In this document: positions 45,360 through 55,827 of the stretch, piece by piece
Layout of the letters: the number at the start of each line of letters is the position of its first letter
Numbering within the stretch: position 1 is the stretch's first letter
Notes under the pieces: generated by a model
Databases searched by the model: none
The model's input: the letters and a program-made list of their open reading frames with translations, nothing else
Told to the model about the DNA's origin: nothing
Made by a program: the position numbers and the translations under genes
Source of the DNA: Dioscorea cayenensis subsp. rotundata
Taxonomy: Eukaryota > Streptophyta > Magnoliopsida > Dioscoreales > Dioscoreaceae
Length of the DNA stretch: 64,000 nucleotides
NCBI RefSeq assembly: GCF_009730915.1
Contig: NC_052474.1
Coordinates: 8,281,501 to 8,345,500, forward strand
Reading direction: 5' to 3'

Positions 45360-48300
45360 AGAGATCAAATCAAAATCAAGGCATTTAAAAATGATGAATC
45401 AACAAAACGAGCTCAACAACCCTCGTAGTTAAAGTGTCGAAGAGTTCACAAGTTACAAAAAGCTTCACAAGCATGAAAGCTGAAGCTTATATATATAAAA
45501 AAAAAAAAATCAATCAAATCAAGTTCCAAATCAAATCCAAAATGCAAGTTTCAAAATTCAAGATGCAAATTTCAAATGGATCAACCAATGGCTCAACAAC
45601 CTCAAAGCTAAAGCGTTGAAGAGTTTAGAAGTTGCAAAAGGCTTCACAAGCATAAAAGCCAAAGTTCATGAAAAGCCAAACCAAGTTTGTGATTCATCAA
45701 TGCAGAGAATCTACAACTTGAAATTTAAATCAAATCCATGATTCAAGTTCAAATGCCCAAAATGCAAGTTTCAAAGTTCAAGATACAAATTTTCAAACAA
45801 ATCAACAAGTGAGAGCTCAACAACATCAAAGTTAAAGTGTCGAAGAGTTCACAAGTTGTAAAAAGTTTCACAAGCTCGAAAGGCCGAACCTCATAAAAAA
45901 AGTCAAATCAAGTTCCAAATCAAATTAAAGAATTCAATTCAACAAATGAACCCAACAACCTCAAGGATGAAGAGTTGAAGAGTTCACAAGTTACAAAAAC
46001 CTCACAAGCCCCGAAGGTCAGAGCTTATAAAAATCAAATCAAGTTTCAAATCAAATTCAAGATGATAACCGAAAAGTCCAAGTTCCAAGTTTTAAAACAA
46101 ATCAACAAATGAGCTCAACAACCCTCGAGAGTTAAAAGCGTTGAAGAGTTCATAAGTTGCAAAAAGCCTCACAAGCCCGAAGGGTCAGAGCTTATAAAAA
46201 TCAAATCAAGTTTCAAATCAAATCCAAAATACAATTTCAAAGTCCAAGTTCCAAGTTTCAAACAAATCAACAAATGAACTCAACAACCTGAAGGCTAAAT
46301 TGTTGAAGAGTTCACAAGTTGCAAAAAAGTTTCACAAGCCTGGAGGCCGAAGCTTATAAAAAATCAAATCATGTTTTAAATCAAGTCCGAGATGTAAATT
46401 TCAAAATGAATCAACAAATGTGCTTTCAACAACCCTCAAAGCTAAAGTGTCTGAAGGGTTCATAAGTTGCACAAAAAGTTTCACAAGCCCAAGAGTCAAG
46501 CTTATGGAAAGTCAAGTCAAGTTCCAAATCAAATCAAAGTTGCAAATTCAAATGTCCAAGATACAGTGTCTCGAATGAATCAACAAATGAGACTCAACAA
46601 CCTCATTGTTAAAGCGTTGAAAGAGTTCAAAAGTTGCAAAAGCTTTCACAAGCATGAAAAGTCAAGCTTATAAAAAAATCAAATCAAGTTTCAAATCAAA
46701 TCCAAGATACAAGTTCAAAGTCCAAGACACAAATTTCAAACAAGTCAACAAATGAGCTCAACAACCTCAAAGTTAAAGTGTTGAAGAGTTCACAAGTTGC
46801 AAAAAGGCTTTCACAAGCATGACAAAGTTTGAAGCTCATGGAAGGTCAAACCAAGTTTGTGATTCATCGACATAGGGAATTCACAGCTTGAAATCCAAAT
46901 TAAATCTAAGATGCAAAATCAAAAATCCAAGTTTCGAATGAATCAACAAATGAGCTCAACAACCTCGGAGTTAAAGGGTTAAAGAGTTCACAAGTTGCAA
47001 AAAGCCTCACAAGCCTGAAGGCCGAAGCTTATAAAAAATTAAATGAAGTTCCAAATCAAATCCAAGATGCAAGTTTAAATGTCCAAGTTTCAAGTTTCAA
47101 ATAAATCAACAAATGAGCTCGACAACCTCGAGACTACAGCGTTGAAGAGTTCACAAGTTACAAAAGTTTCACAAGCCCAAAAGCCGAAACTTATGAAAAG
47201 TCAAATCAAATTCCAAATCAAATCAAAGTTGCAAATTCCAATATCCAAGTTCCAAGTTTCAAACAAATCAATAAATGGGCTCAATAACCTTAAAATTAAA
47301 GTGTTGAAGAGTTCACAAGTTGCAAAAAGCCTCACAAGCCCGAAGGCCGAAGCTTATAAAAAAAATCAAATCAAGTTTCAAATCAAATCCAAGATGCAAG
47401 TTCAAAGTTCAAGATACAAATTTCAAATTAATCAACAAATGAGCTCAACGACCTCAAGGATGAAGAGTTAAAGAGTTCACAAGTTGTAAAAAGCTTCACA
47501 AGCATAAAAGCCGAAGCTCATGAAAAGTCAAACCAAGTTTGTGATTCATCAATACAAAGGATCCACAACTTGAAATCCAAATCAAAGTTTAAGATACATA
47601 ATCAAATTCCCAAGGAGCAAGTTCAAAGTCTAAGACCCGAAGTTTCAAGTTTCAAACAAATCAACAAATGAGCTCAACAACCTCAAAGTTGAAGTGTTGA
47701 AGAGTTCACAAGTTGCAAAAAGTTTCCAAGCCTAAAGGCGAAGCTTATGAAAAGTCAAATGAAGTTCCAAATCAAATCAAAGAATTCAAATTCAACAAAT
47801 GAACCCTAACAACCTCAAGGATGAAGTGTTGAAGAGTTCACGAAGTTACAAAAAGCCTCACAAGCCCTCAAGGTCGAAGCCTATAAAAAAATCAAATCAA
47901 GTTCCAAATCAAATTCAAGATGATAACCGAAAAGTCCAAGTTCCAAGTTTCAAACAAGTCAACAAATGAGTTCAACAACCTCAAAGTTAAGGCGTTGAAG
48001 AGTTCACAAGTTGCAAAAAAAAAGCTTCACAAGCATGACAGCCGAAGTTTATGAAAGGTCAAACAAAGTTTGTGATTCATCAACATAGGGAATCCACAGC
48101 TTGAAATCCAAATTAAATCAAAGATGCAAAATCAAAGATCCAAGTTCCAAATAAATCAACAAATGAGCTCAACAACCTCAAAAATAAAGCGTTGGAGAGT
48201 TCACAAGTTGTAAATAGCTTCACAAGCATGAAAGCTGAAGCTTATGAAAAATCAAATCAAGTTCAAAATCAAAAATCTAAGATGGAAAAGGTCAAATGTC

Positions 48301-48660
48301 AAAGATCTAAGTTTCAAGTTTCAAATGAATCAACAAATGAGCTCAACAACCTCAAAGTTAAAGTGTTGGAGAGTTCACAAGTTGCCAAAAGCTTTACTAA
48401 AGCATGAAAGCCGAAAGCTTATGAAAAATCAAATCAAGTTCCAAAATCAAAATCTAAGATGCAAGTTCAAAAATCAAAGATCCAAGTTTCGAACAAGTCA
48501 ACAAATGAGCTCAACAACCTCGAGGATAAAAGCGTTGGAGAGTTCACTAAGTTCAGAAAGTTTCACAAGCCCCGAAAAGCCAAAAGCTTGTGAAAATTCA
48601 AATCAAGTTCCAAATCAAGTCCAAGATGCAAATGCAAATATCCAAGACACAACTTCACCA
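45360..48660. repeat. Minisatellite-like tandem array, unit about 165 bp, about 19 copies
   Basis: The marker AGAGTTCACAAGTTGC (with small changes) occurs about 19 times from 45437 to 48540, mostly 160-175 bp apart. Each unit also has CAACAAATGAGCTCAACAACCTC and CAAATCAAATCCAAGATGCA-type words. Four units (near 45684, 46850, 47535 and 48067) carry an extra block of roughly 50-60 bp starting AAGTTTGTGATTCATC. Copies differ from one another by substitutions and small indels. It encodes no plausible protein. Such arrays are known in 3' untranslated parts of some Ty3/gypsy Tat/Ogre elements, but I cannot see a host element. Confidence 0.92.
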
Positions 48661-49610
48661 GTTTCTAAGTCATGTTCAAGATGCATATTTCGACCGTTGA
48701 CGAAGACCAAAAGTCAACAAAAGTCAAAGCGCGATTTACGGCAAAATAGTCGGAAGGAGATAAAAGGCTACAATTATTGTTGTGTCAAGATGATTAAATT
48801 CCAAATTTCTTGTACTTTTAACGAAGACTATGAATTCATGAATAAAAATTTATTTGTCAGAGTTTGTTTCTTTCTTCACACTTATTTTCTTAATCGGAGG
48901 TTCATGTGACAATGTCCAGGGTAATTAACATTAGGGGCTTACCCCTAATGGAAGTCATGAACCCACAATCCCTTGAAGTCTACAAAATATTAAAATTTGA
49001 TTTGTGATCCATGTTTTTTATCCGGTCAATCCTAATTAAAGGCCGGGTGGAAAGAAAGGAGCCCACACACTTGTTAATAGCGCATGACTAAACATTTAAT
49101 TCTCGGATATTTACATTCTCTTAAATGTTGCGATTGCCTCATTTGGAAAAAAATAAAAATAAAAATAAAAATATCCAAGGCCATTTTTCATATAAAATAT
49201 ATATATATATATATATTATATAATAAAATGGTGGTGTGGCAAAGTACCACCACATCATCTCAAAGAAACTAGAAACCCCGTGAACACCCAACAAACATCA
49301 TGAATCATGAATCATGATGGATGGACGGCTTAAACAAATTTACAAGCCAAAATGACTTAACTTTAGTAATCATTTGTGATTTGAATAAAATTTATTTTAA
49401 TAAATGGGAAAAAAAAACTAACGGTTCAGATTAATTAAACTATTTTAACAGTTGAAAACCTAATCATGAGGCACATATCTGTGATCACACTGAGTAACGT
49501 GTAGAGTGTTGTACTGTGAAACCATCTATGAAAGCACATGCGCTCCAAACCAACCTTCGTTTCATTCTCACAAGCAAATCATCGAACACTTTCCGAGCAT
49601 TCGGTGGTGG
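48661..49610. other. Right flank of the tandem array and promoter region of COR413IM
   Basis: Up to about 49080 the DNA looks like degraded repeat, including a short palindrome TTAGGGGCTTACCCCTAA near 48932. An AT microsatellite lies at 49198-49218. No gene is seen. Confidence 0.5.
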
Positions 49611-49617
49611 AGAGAAG

Positions 49618-51119
49618 ATGGCGACCATGTTGCTGCTCCGGTCTCCCACTGCCATCAACCCTAGAATTCCCCTTCTCCGTAGTAGCAGGTGAATGCTCAA
49701 TCATTCAGTTGGATTTTTGGGTGTTTTTGGTCTATCTGATGGTGTTGTTGCTTGTTTTGGCTGTAGATTTGGTGCTCCCTCGAGGTTATCGCTCCAGGGG
49801 ATGGGGAAACGCCGTGGGACTGTGTGCTTGACGGCGCCGCTTAGCCTGCAGACATTGCAGTGGGTCTCTGCTGTTTCCGCTGGGTGGTTCCTCTTCTTCT
49901 TGTGTTTATTTTTTGTCTGGAAGTTTTGAATTTGTTTTGATGCTTTTCCATCTCTTTTATGATCGTGATTTGGGTGTTAATAGATCTAGTTTAGCTAATT
50001 GTGTCGTTTGAGATTCGAATTTTCAGAAAAAAAACATAGAAAAGATATCTGGACTCTATTCTTTGGATCAAGAACAGTTTATTAGTCATTTTGATTTTAG
50101 AAAATTAGGGTTTTATTTCTATGAAATTTTTGCATCAAATGGTAGGTTACAGGAATAAAGGTGAAGAAAGAAGACATGTATTGTTCTTATCACAGGCCAT
50201 CTAAAAGAACTATAATTTGTGAGGCTTGAATCATATTCTGCATGACATTGGCTGTGTATAGTGATTTGTATTGTAATTTTCTTGTTTTTGAAGGTTTTTC
50301 TCAACAAAGGTCTTTCTTTTAGGGTGCTGATGTTTGCCAAAGGGACCGTTATACAGAAGTCCTTTCTTGTTCCTCTATTTGCATTGCAGAGCACCCATTG
50401 GTGTTATCTCATGGATTAAGTAAGCATATGCAACATGGTTTAGCTGTGCTTTCAATACAATGCTTGGTTATGCTTCCCATGTAAAGTTGTTTATTTTTCG
50501 CAGGGGTGAATATGGTACATGGACTGCCTTCCTCGCACTTCTGCTTCGACTATTCTACTTTATTCCAGGTTGGTTTTATGGATTGTGTGTTTCTTTTTTT
50601 AAAATAAAATTATGTGCATGGCTGTTAAGTGTTTGGTTGAACTATATTTAACAGAAAGAGATTGGATATTAAGGCCGTTGAGTGTTCCTCTTATATTTCC
50701 GTTGTAGGTGAACTGGATCTACCCTTCTTTACTATGCTGTTTGTAATTATTGCACCTTATCAAGCGATGAACTTAAGGCAAGTTTTTACTGACGCTTATG
50801 CCATGTTGTATAAATTCCTTCATAATCAAACGGGTTGTGACTTGGTTTTCTTATTAAGTTGTGCGTCATTATTCTGGATTATCTATTAATATGTAGAAGA
50901 TCAGTATACCCTCTTTTGTGAGCTTATTCTATTACATATATTTTCATGAACAGAGGAACTCAAACTGGGGTAATTGTTTCATTGGCCATAGCTGGATATT
51001 TAGCTTTCAGGCATTTCTCAACGGCAGGCAGCTTGCGAAAAGCTTTTGATGAAAGATCTGTTATTGCCTCATTGGCCATCATCTGCTTAATTATAGTGCC
51101 CTGCTTTTTTCTATTTTGA
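49618..51119 (+). CDS. COR413IM: COR413 inner-membrane (chloroplast) cold-acclimation protein, one frame break
   Basis: Six exons: 49618-49688, 49767-49883, 50323-50419, 50504-50568, 50708-50777 and 50954-51119. The product resembles COR413IM proteins of the chloroplast inner envelope, induced by cold: a transit-peptide-like Ser/Arg-rich start (MATMLLLRSP), then PLSLQTLQWVS, LMFAKGTVIQKSFLVPLFAL, IKGEYGTWTAFLALLLRLFY, ELDLPFFTMLFVIIAPYQAMN and LAFRHFSTAGSLRKAF, with several membrane segments. In exon 3 one extra base near 50387-50390 (GCAGAGCACCC) breaks the frame; only if it is ignored do the family sequence and the phase of the next exon agree. The intron after exon 5 has a GC donor (TTAAG|GCAAGT). 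The frame break may be an assembly error. Confidence 0.85.
50778..50953 (+). other. GC-AG intron of COR413IM
   Basis: The exon ends ...AACTTAAG followed by GCAAGT, and the acceptor is GAACAG|AGGAAC. GC-AG introns are a small minority of plant introns; the phase is preserved. Confidence 0.75.
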
Positions 51120-52112
51120 TCTCTTGTAATTTTCACCAAGAGAACTCCGAGTAGATGTTAATAATGAGATGTACAGGTAGTAGATGATTGGAACTCTTTG
51201 TACTTCCATTAGTTGTGAATATTGGCTATTCCTGGTTTACTACTGGGTTAAAAAAGACATAGAATCCATGTTACTTGTTGTAATAAATAAGATTACGAAT
51301 GCTATTAATATAGCAGCCTCTTTTCTTATTACTGTTTTTAACTACAAGGATCAGTGAATGTGATGAACAATGTTCCTGAATATACTTGCTTGCTTGATAT
51401 TCTTCTTTGGAATTTCTAAATATCTATTCAAATTCTAGTTCACTATCATTGTCCATTTTGTAATCAAGTCTCATACATTTAATTTTTTCTTCAATTATTT
51501 CATATTATGGTTGACAAACCAACCCTTGTTATGAGGAATGGTTCTATTGGAATGTTTCTATTTTGTTCATTTAACTCATTCCTTCATGTCTGAACTTAGT
51601 ATTGATAATCCTTATCTTCATTTACACCTTTGAAAAGTATGAATTTGTTTATGTTTCTCAGTATTTTTTGTTTTTTTACTTATTACCTAGTTGTAGGAAT
51701 TATACATAATTTTTGAGAACGTGAGTGACGAGCAGTTCCTACATCATTTGTTATGTTGTCTTCCTGTAACACGTTATAAACTATAGATAAAAAATAATCA
51801 CTGGAATGAATTACACGAGCAGATATAACAATAGCAAAAAAGATAGAAAAATTTTATTCTAGTATAGATAATTCTGACATTATCTACTAATGTTGACCTA
51901 TAATCACTATCTGGCTGAGTGATGAGAGTAGTAGGGACTCATCAATATCAATGGCTAGCAAGCAGAATTGTGTATGTAGTGCAACCTCTTTCCTTGATTG
52001 GCTCTGGTTCTACACCCTGATGATGATATGAACCATAGTGTTCTAGTAGTAGTGGTGACGGCAGCCATCAAGCTTTTCTAATGTTTACTCGTAGCAAAAA
52101 TCTTTGTTATGG
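51120..52112. other. Convergent 3' regions of COR413IM and the X8 gene
   Basis: The two genes point at each other. The stretch holds their 3' UTRs and AT-rich spacer; I see no other gene. Confidence 0.6.
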
Positions 52113-53639
52113 CTACTTGTAGGCATTTGAAGAGATCAATGGCATCATGAGGCACATTGCTGTGAGGAACAGTGGTGCTGCTGTCGATAAAGTTGTTGCT
52201 CTGCTTGAACTGGGAGGGACTGATCCAAATACTGTGGATCCTGTTGGATTGGTTGTGTTGAGAATAGATGAGCTTGTGCTGTTGATGGATTCATCAGAAG
52301 CATCAGATGGTAAAGAGTGTCAGTAAGTTTTTAACATATAGAGCATTTGTTGTTTAAACAGGAATATATATCCTTATTTCTTACCTTGTTGATGGATATT
52401 GACATGATGATGAACCTGCAGAAAATGTGCAGAAATAAGATGTTAGTGCAATCTAGCAGAACATACCAAAATGGGTGAAAGTCTGTGGTGCAAAAAATTA
52501 CTTGGGTCAGTGTTTGTGATTATGGCAGTGCCGCCGAAATCACAGCTAGTCGGGATTGGGTTCTTCTGATAGTAGTTATTGAAAGCATACGATGCGTGAT
52601 CATGAAGAGTATCAGGACTGAAGCAACTTCCTCCCTGCTGAATGGCAGAGCAGTCTGCTCCTCCATATCCACAGGCATAGTCTAGAGCCACCTGCAGAGC
52701 AGTCTGTGATGCAGTTGAACTTGCTACACACCAGCTCTGCCCTGATGATGATGATGGTGTTGATGAGGTCGGGGTAGGCAGTGTTGGAGTCAATGGATTG
52801 GTTATTGGTGTCATTATCGGAGTTGTAGGATTGGCTGGACTTGTATATGGATTATATGGAGGAGTAGACACTGTTGGTGTCGTCGGATTGATGACCGGAA
52901 CTGTTGGAATTGGGGTGATCACATCACGCCGAGGCAATTTGCTTGATGATTGCAATAGCATTCTGCTAGAAGATGCCTCTGTACTTCCTTCAGAAATCTC
53001 TTTCTCTTTATGGTTCAATGCTGGTGAAGAAGATGGATTGTGGCTCTCATCCAATGTTCCTGCCAATCAGTTGCAGTTCCAGGTTAATGTCAGCCTTCAC
53101 TTATCTTTGTCTAAATTATTTTGCTACACTCATACTCGAGCAAAGAAACCTGCTTTTACCGTTGCTTTATGCTTTTTAGCCTGATGCATTGATAGAAAGG
53201 TTGATGTGAAGAAATAGGTGGGCAAGAAATGTAAAACATCTGGTTAGTAGTGGATTTGAACACATGTTTATTTATCCAAGTTCTGAGAATAATAGGAAGA
53301 TTAGAAGCCCTTTAAAATTATGAAGGTAAAAGGTAGGCGCACACAGTTCTTTATTGTGATTGGCCAATATACTGAAAAGTTGCCACTATATGCCCATCAA
53401 ATGGTTTCTGGACTGCTTCCTTGTGGGATGTTCATGGCCTCTAGTCACTTCCACTGAACTTAACTTCATTTCTCTATAACCAGAAGGCTCTTTACTTGAT
53501 GCTTCTTCATTAACATGCAGAATGCAAGGCAAGATGAACCTGAAAGCTAGAGTTAAGGGAATTAACACTCACCAGAACACAAGAGAAGACCAGAGAGGAA
53601 GATGAGGAGGTACTGTATTCCCCTTGCCCTCCTACCCAT
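52113..53639 (-). CDS. X8/CBM43 domain protein (plasmodesmata callose-binding-like), GPI-anchor type
   Basis: Four exons on the minus strand: 53573-53639, 52502-53059, a 31-bp micro-exon 52385-52415, and 52113-52278, giving 273 residues with matching phases. The N terminus is a signal peptide ([20 protein letters not shown]). A Pro/Thr-rich linker ([18 protein letters not shown]) precedes an X8 (CBM43) domain with conserved cysteines: [31 protein letters not shown] and, in the micro-exon, SSSCQYPS. X8 domains bind beta-1,3-glucan (callose). A Ser/Thr-rich stretch and a hydrophobic C terminus ([17 protein letters not shown]) suggest a GPI anchor. It probably acts in the cell wall or at plasmodesmata. 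Confidence 0.9.
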
Positions 53640-54950
53640 CTCTCAACAACAAACAACTGCTTCCTTGTGGTTCAGAGAACTCTAGTTTCTCTGTTTTCTT
53701 CCTTTCTTTCAACTTGTGTTTCTCTCTAAGTTGTGTCTTTAAATTTGAACTTGAGTGAGCTTTGGAAAGAGGAGGATTTTATCTTGGTTCACAATTGATA
53801 ATTTATGGATGTAGGGGGAATCAGAGCTTCCTTCCTTAACAGAAGAAAGGAGGGAATAAGAGGAAACTTGGGAGAAGAGGATGGGAGTGTTGGGTTTGCA
53901 AGCAAGAGAAGGAGGTAAAAAGACAGAAAGCAGGGTGTTGGGAGGAAAAAAAAAAAGTTATAGTATAGTAGAAGATGTGAACAAAAGAAAGGTGGTGGTT
54001 TGGGATTCAAGCCTTGTGCTGTTTGGCTAATGATGTTCTTAATCATGATGATCTTAGTGTGGAATATGGTGGTGGGAACCTCTATCTCTCTCACTTGATC
54101 CTTTTCTTTGTTTTTTTATAGGACTAGTCTATATGAAAAGAAAAAGGTGGCTAAAGAGTGTGTGATCTCTCTCTCTGCCTCTCCTAGCTAGGTGATCTTC
54201 TTTTGTTATTTTTGTACTAATAAGGTCTAAGTTGAAGGTTATGGTTTAAGTTGCTTAACTAAAGATCCAGTGGGATTGCATGTGATCTAAGTTTTACATG
54301 ATCCTTAACTTTTGTACGGTGGTTTTACTTTTAGGTTGAATGAATGGCAAGAAATGTGCTGTGTTTGTTGGGTCATACATAGGAAACTTTCCTGTATACC
54401 CTAGGTGAAAAGGTTTTGGTCTATATACCCCCCCATAAATATCTTATTTGCAATGCATATATATATACCATTTAATTATTATTATTTTTTTAAATTTTCT
54501 TTCATTGGCTTAAAATGTTATTTTTACAAAAATTTCTGTTGGCTGTTAACTGAATTCAATACGGAAATTATGGTGCTATCCTTCCATAATGGGGTTTTAG
54601 GGGGGAATTTGTGAAGCTTGTCATATAAATTATCAGATGATGATTAAAAGCGTAGTCATTAAAGGGAAATATATATTGAAGATTAATAAATAAATTAGAG
54701 CTTTAAATTTAGATTAAGTTTTATTATGTGTTCTTCACCTTTTGTGAAACCCTTAATCTATGTAATTTGACCATGTTCTACAGGATTTTTCTCATGATTC
54801 TACCAACAAGACAGTGTGCTCGGGAAAAATGTATTTTTAAATATTTAGAGATAAATCTATCTTAAAATAATAATAATTAGGATTTATAATTGGTTGATTC
54901 AATTTATAAAATTTATTTATTTTTAAAAAAAAATTTTAAAAAAACTTTGC
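53640..54950. other. Upstream region of the X8 gene and intergenic DNA
   Basis: The X8 promoter and 5' leader should lie in the first few hundred bases (minus strand; a CT-rich leader is visible). No other gene is seen. Confidence 0.6.
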
Positions 54951-54958
54951 TTAAAAGT

Positions 54959-55032
54959 TGGCGTCGCCCGGACTCGAACCGGAGACCTTCAGTGTGTTAG
55001 ACTGACGTGATAACCAACTACACCACGACACC
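54959..55032 (-). tRNA. tRNA-Val (AAC)
   Basis: The minus strand folds into a full cloverleaf. The acceptor GGTGTCG pairs with CGACGCC, the anticodon stem TCAGT/ACTGA encloses the loop CTAACAC with anticodon AAC, and the T arm contains GGTTCGAGTCC. A-box-like and B-box Pol III promoters are intact, there is no intron, and a T run (A run at about 54930-54944 on plus) follows as terminator. Confidence 0.95.
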
Positions 55033-55780
55033 ATTTGTGGTTGTGGTTCAAATTTAAATATACAAATATTATATAAAAATATATCTTTTGTTAAATATAT
55101 AGTTAACTGCCCACCAAAGTAAATGGACAATGATAAAGTGATCACAAATAGACACTGTTATAAAAAGATATTTCATAATTTCTTCTAATTATTACAAAGC
55201 ATACATATAATGACTAAACATCCCCTTTATACCCAACAAAATGAAAATGAAATATGAAATTATTCATAATGAAAACTTTAAGGACATATTTTGTATAATG
55301 TGGTTAAAAAGTCTATGTTAAATAACTTGATATATATGTAATGTGATAAAACTGAATTTTTTTTTTAACTACACTCGTAATATTTTCATGAATTTTGCAT
55401 ATGAGAATAATCACAGGAAGGTGCTTTTTTTTTTTTAATAAATACATAGGAATTTCATATATACAGTTTAAAATATAATATTTTTCAGTTTTTTGGATTT
55501 TTGTTAGCTTTATATTTCACAAATTCTCTTTTTATATTTCGTTTGATTGTCTTAATTTAATAACTTAAAAAAATAAATTTTTAAAATAATTATTAATATA
55601 TCTCTATATTATATAATAAATAAATAACAAAATTTATAAATTTATGATTAAGAATGAGCCATGTTTTGGTTATGTGATAATTATCACGTAACGAATTTTT
55701 TTTTTTTACTAAATAAGTCATATGTAACGAGGGTTTAGAAGATTTAAAAAATGACAGGGGGTTATTTGAAAATTTAACCA
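55033..55780. other. AT-rich intergenic DNA
   Basis: No gene or clear repeat. It separates the tRNA gene from ELP4, whose promoter should lie at the right end. Confidence 0.6.
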
Positions 55781-55827
55781 TTAAATGATTAACAGAGAAA
55801 CCCTTCTTCGGCGAAATTCAATAAATC

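Noticed and set aside
45360-48660. CRISPR-like array
   Set aside because: The unit repeats over its whole ~165 bp with no unique spacers, and the DNA is plant nuclear.
47079-48909. Open frames of 130 and 221 codons in the tandem array
   Set aside because: They are made of repeated Ser/Gln/Lys-rich units, change frame between copies and show no domain.
52798-53184. Hydrophobic plus-strand frame within the X8 gene
   Set aside because: It is the antisense of the Pro/Thr-rich linker; the opposite strand carries a signal peptide, an X8 domain and matching splice sites.
54951-55145. 64-codon minus-strand frame over the tRNA
   Set aside because: It is a translation of the tRNA-Val gene and its flank.
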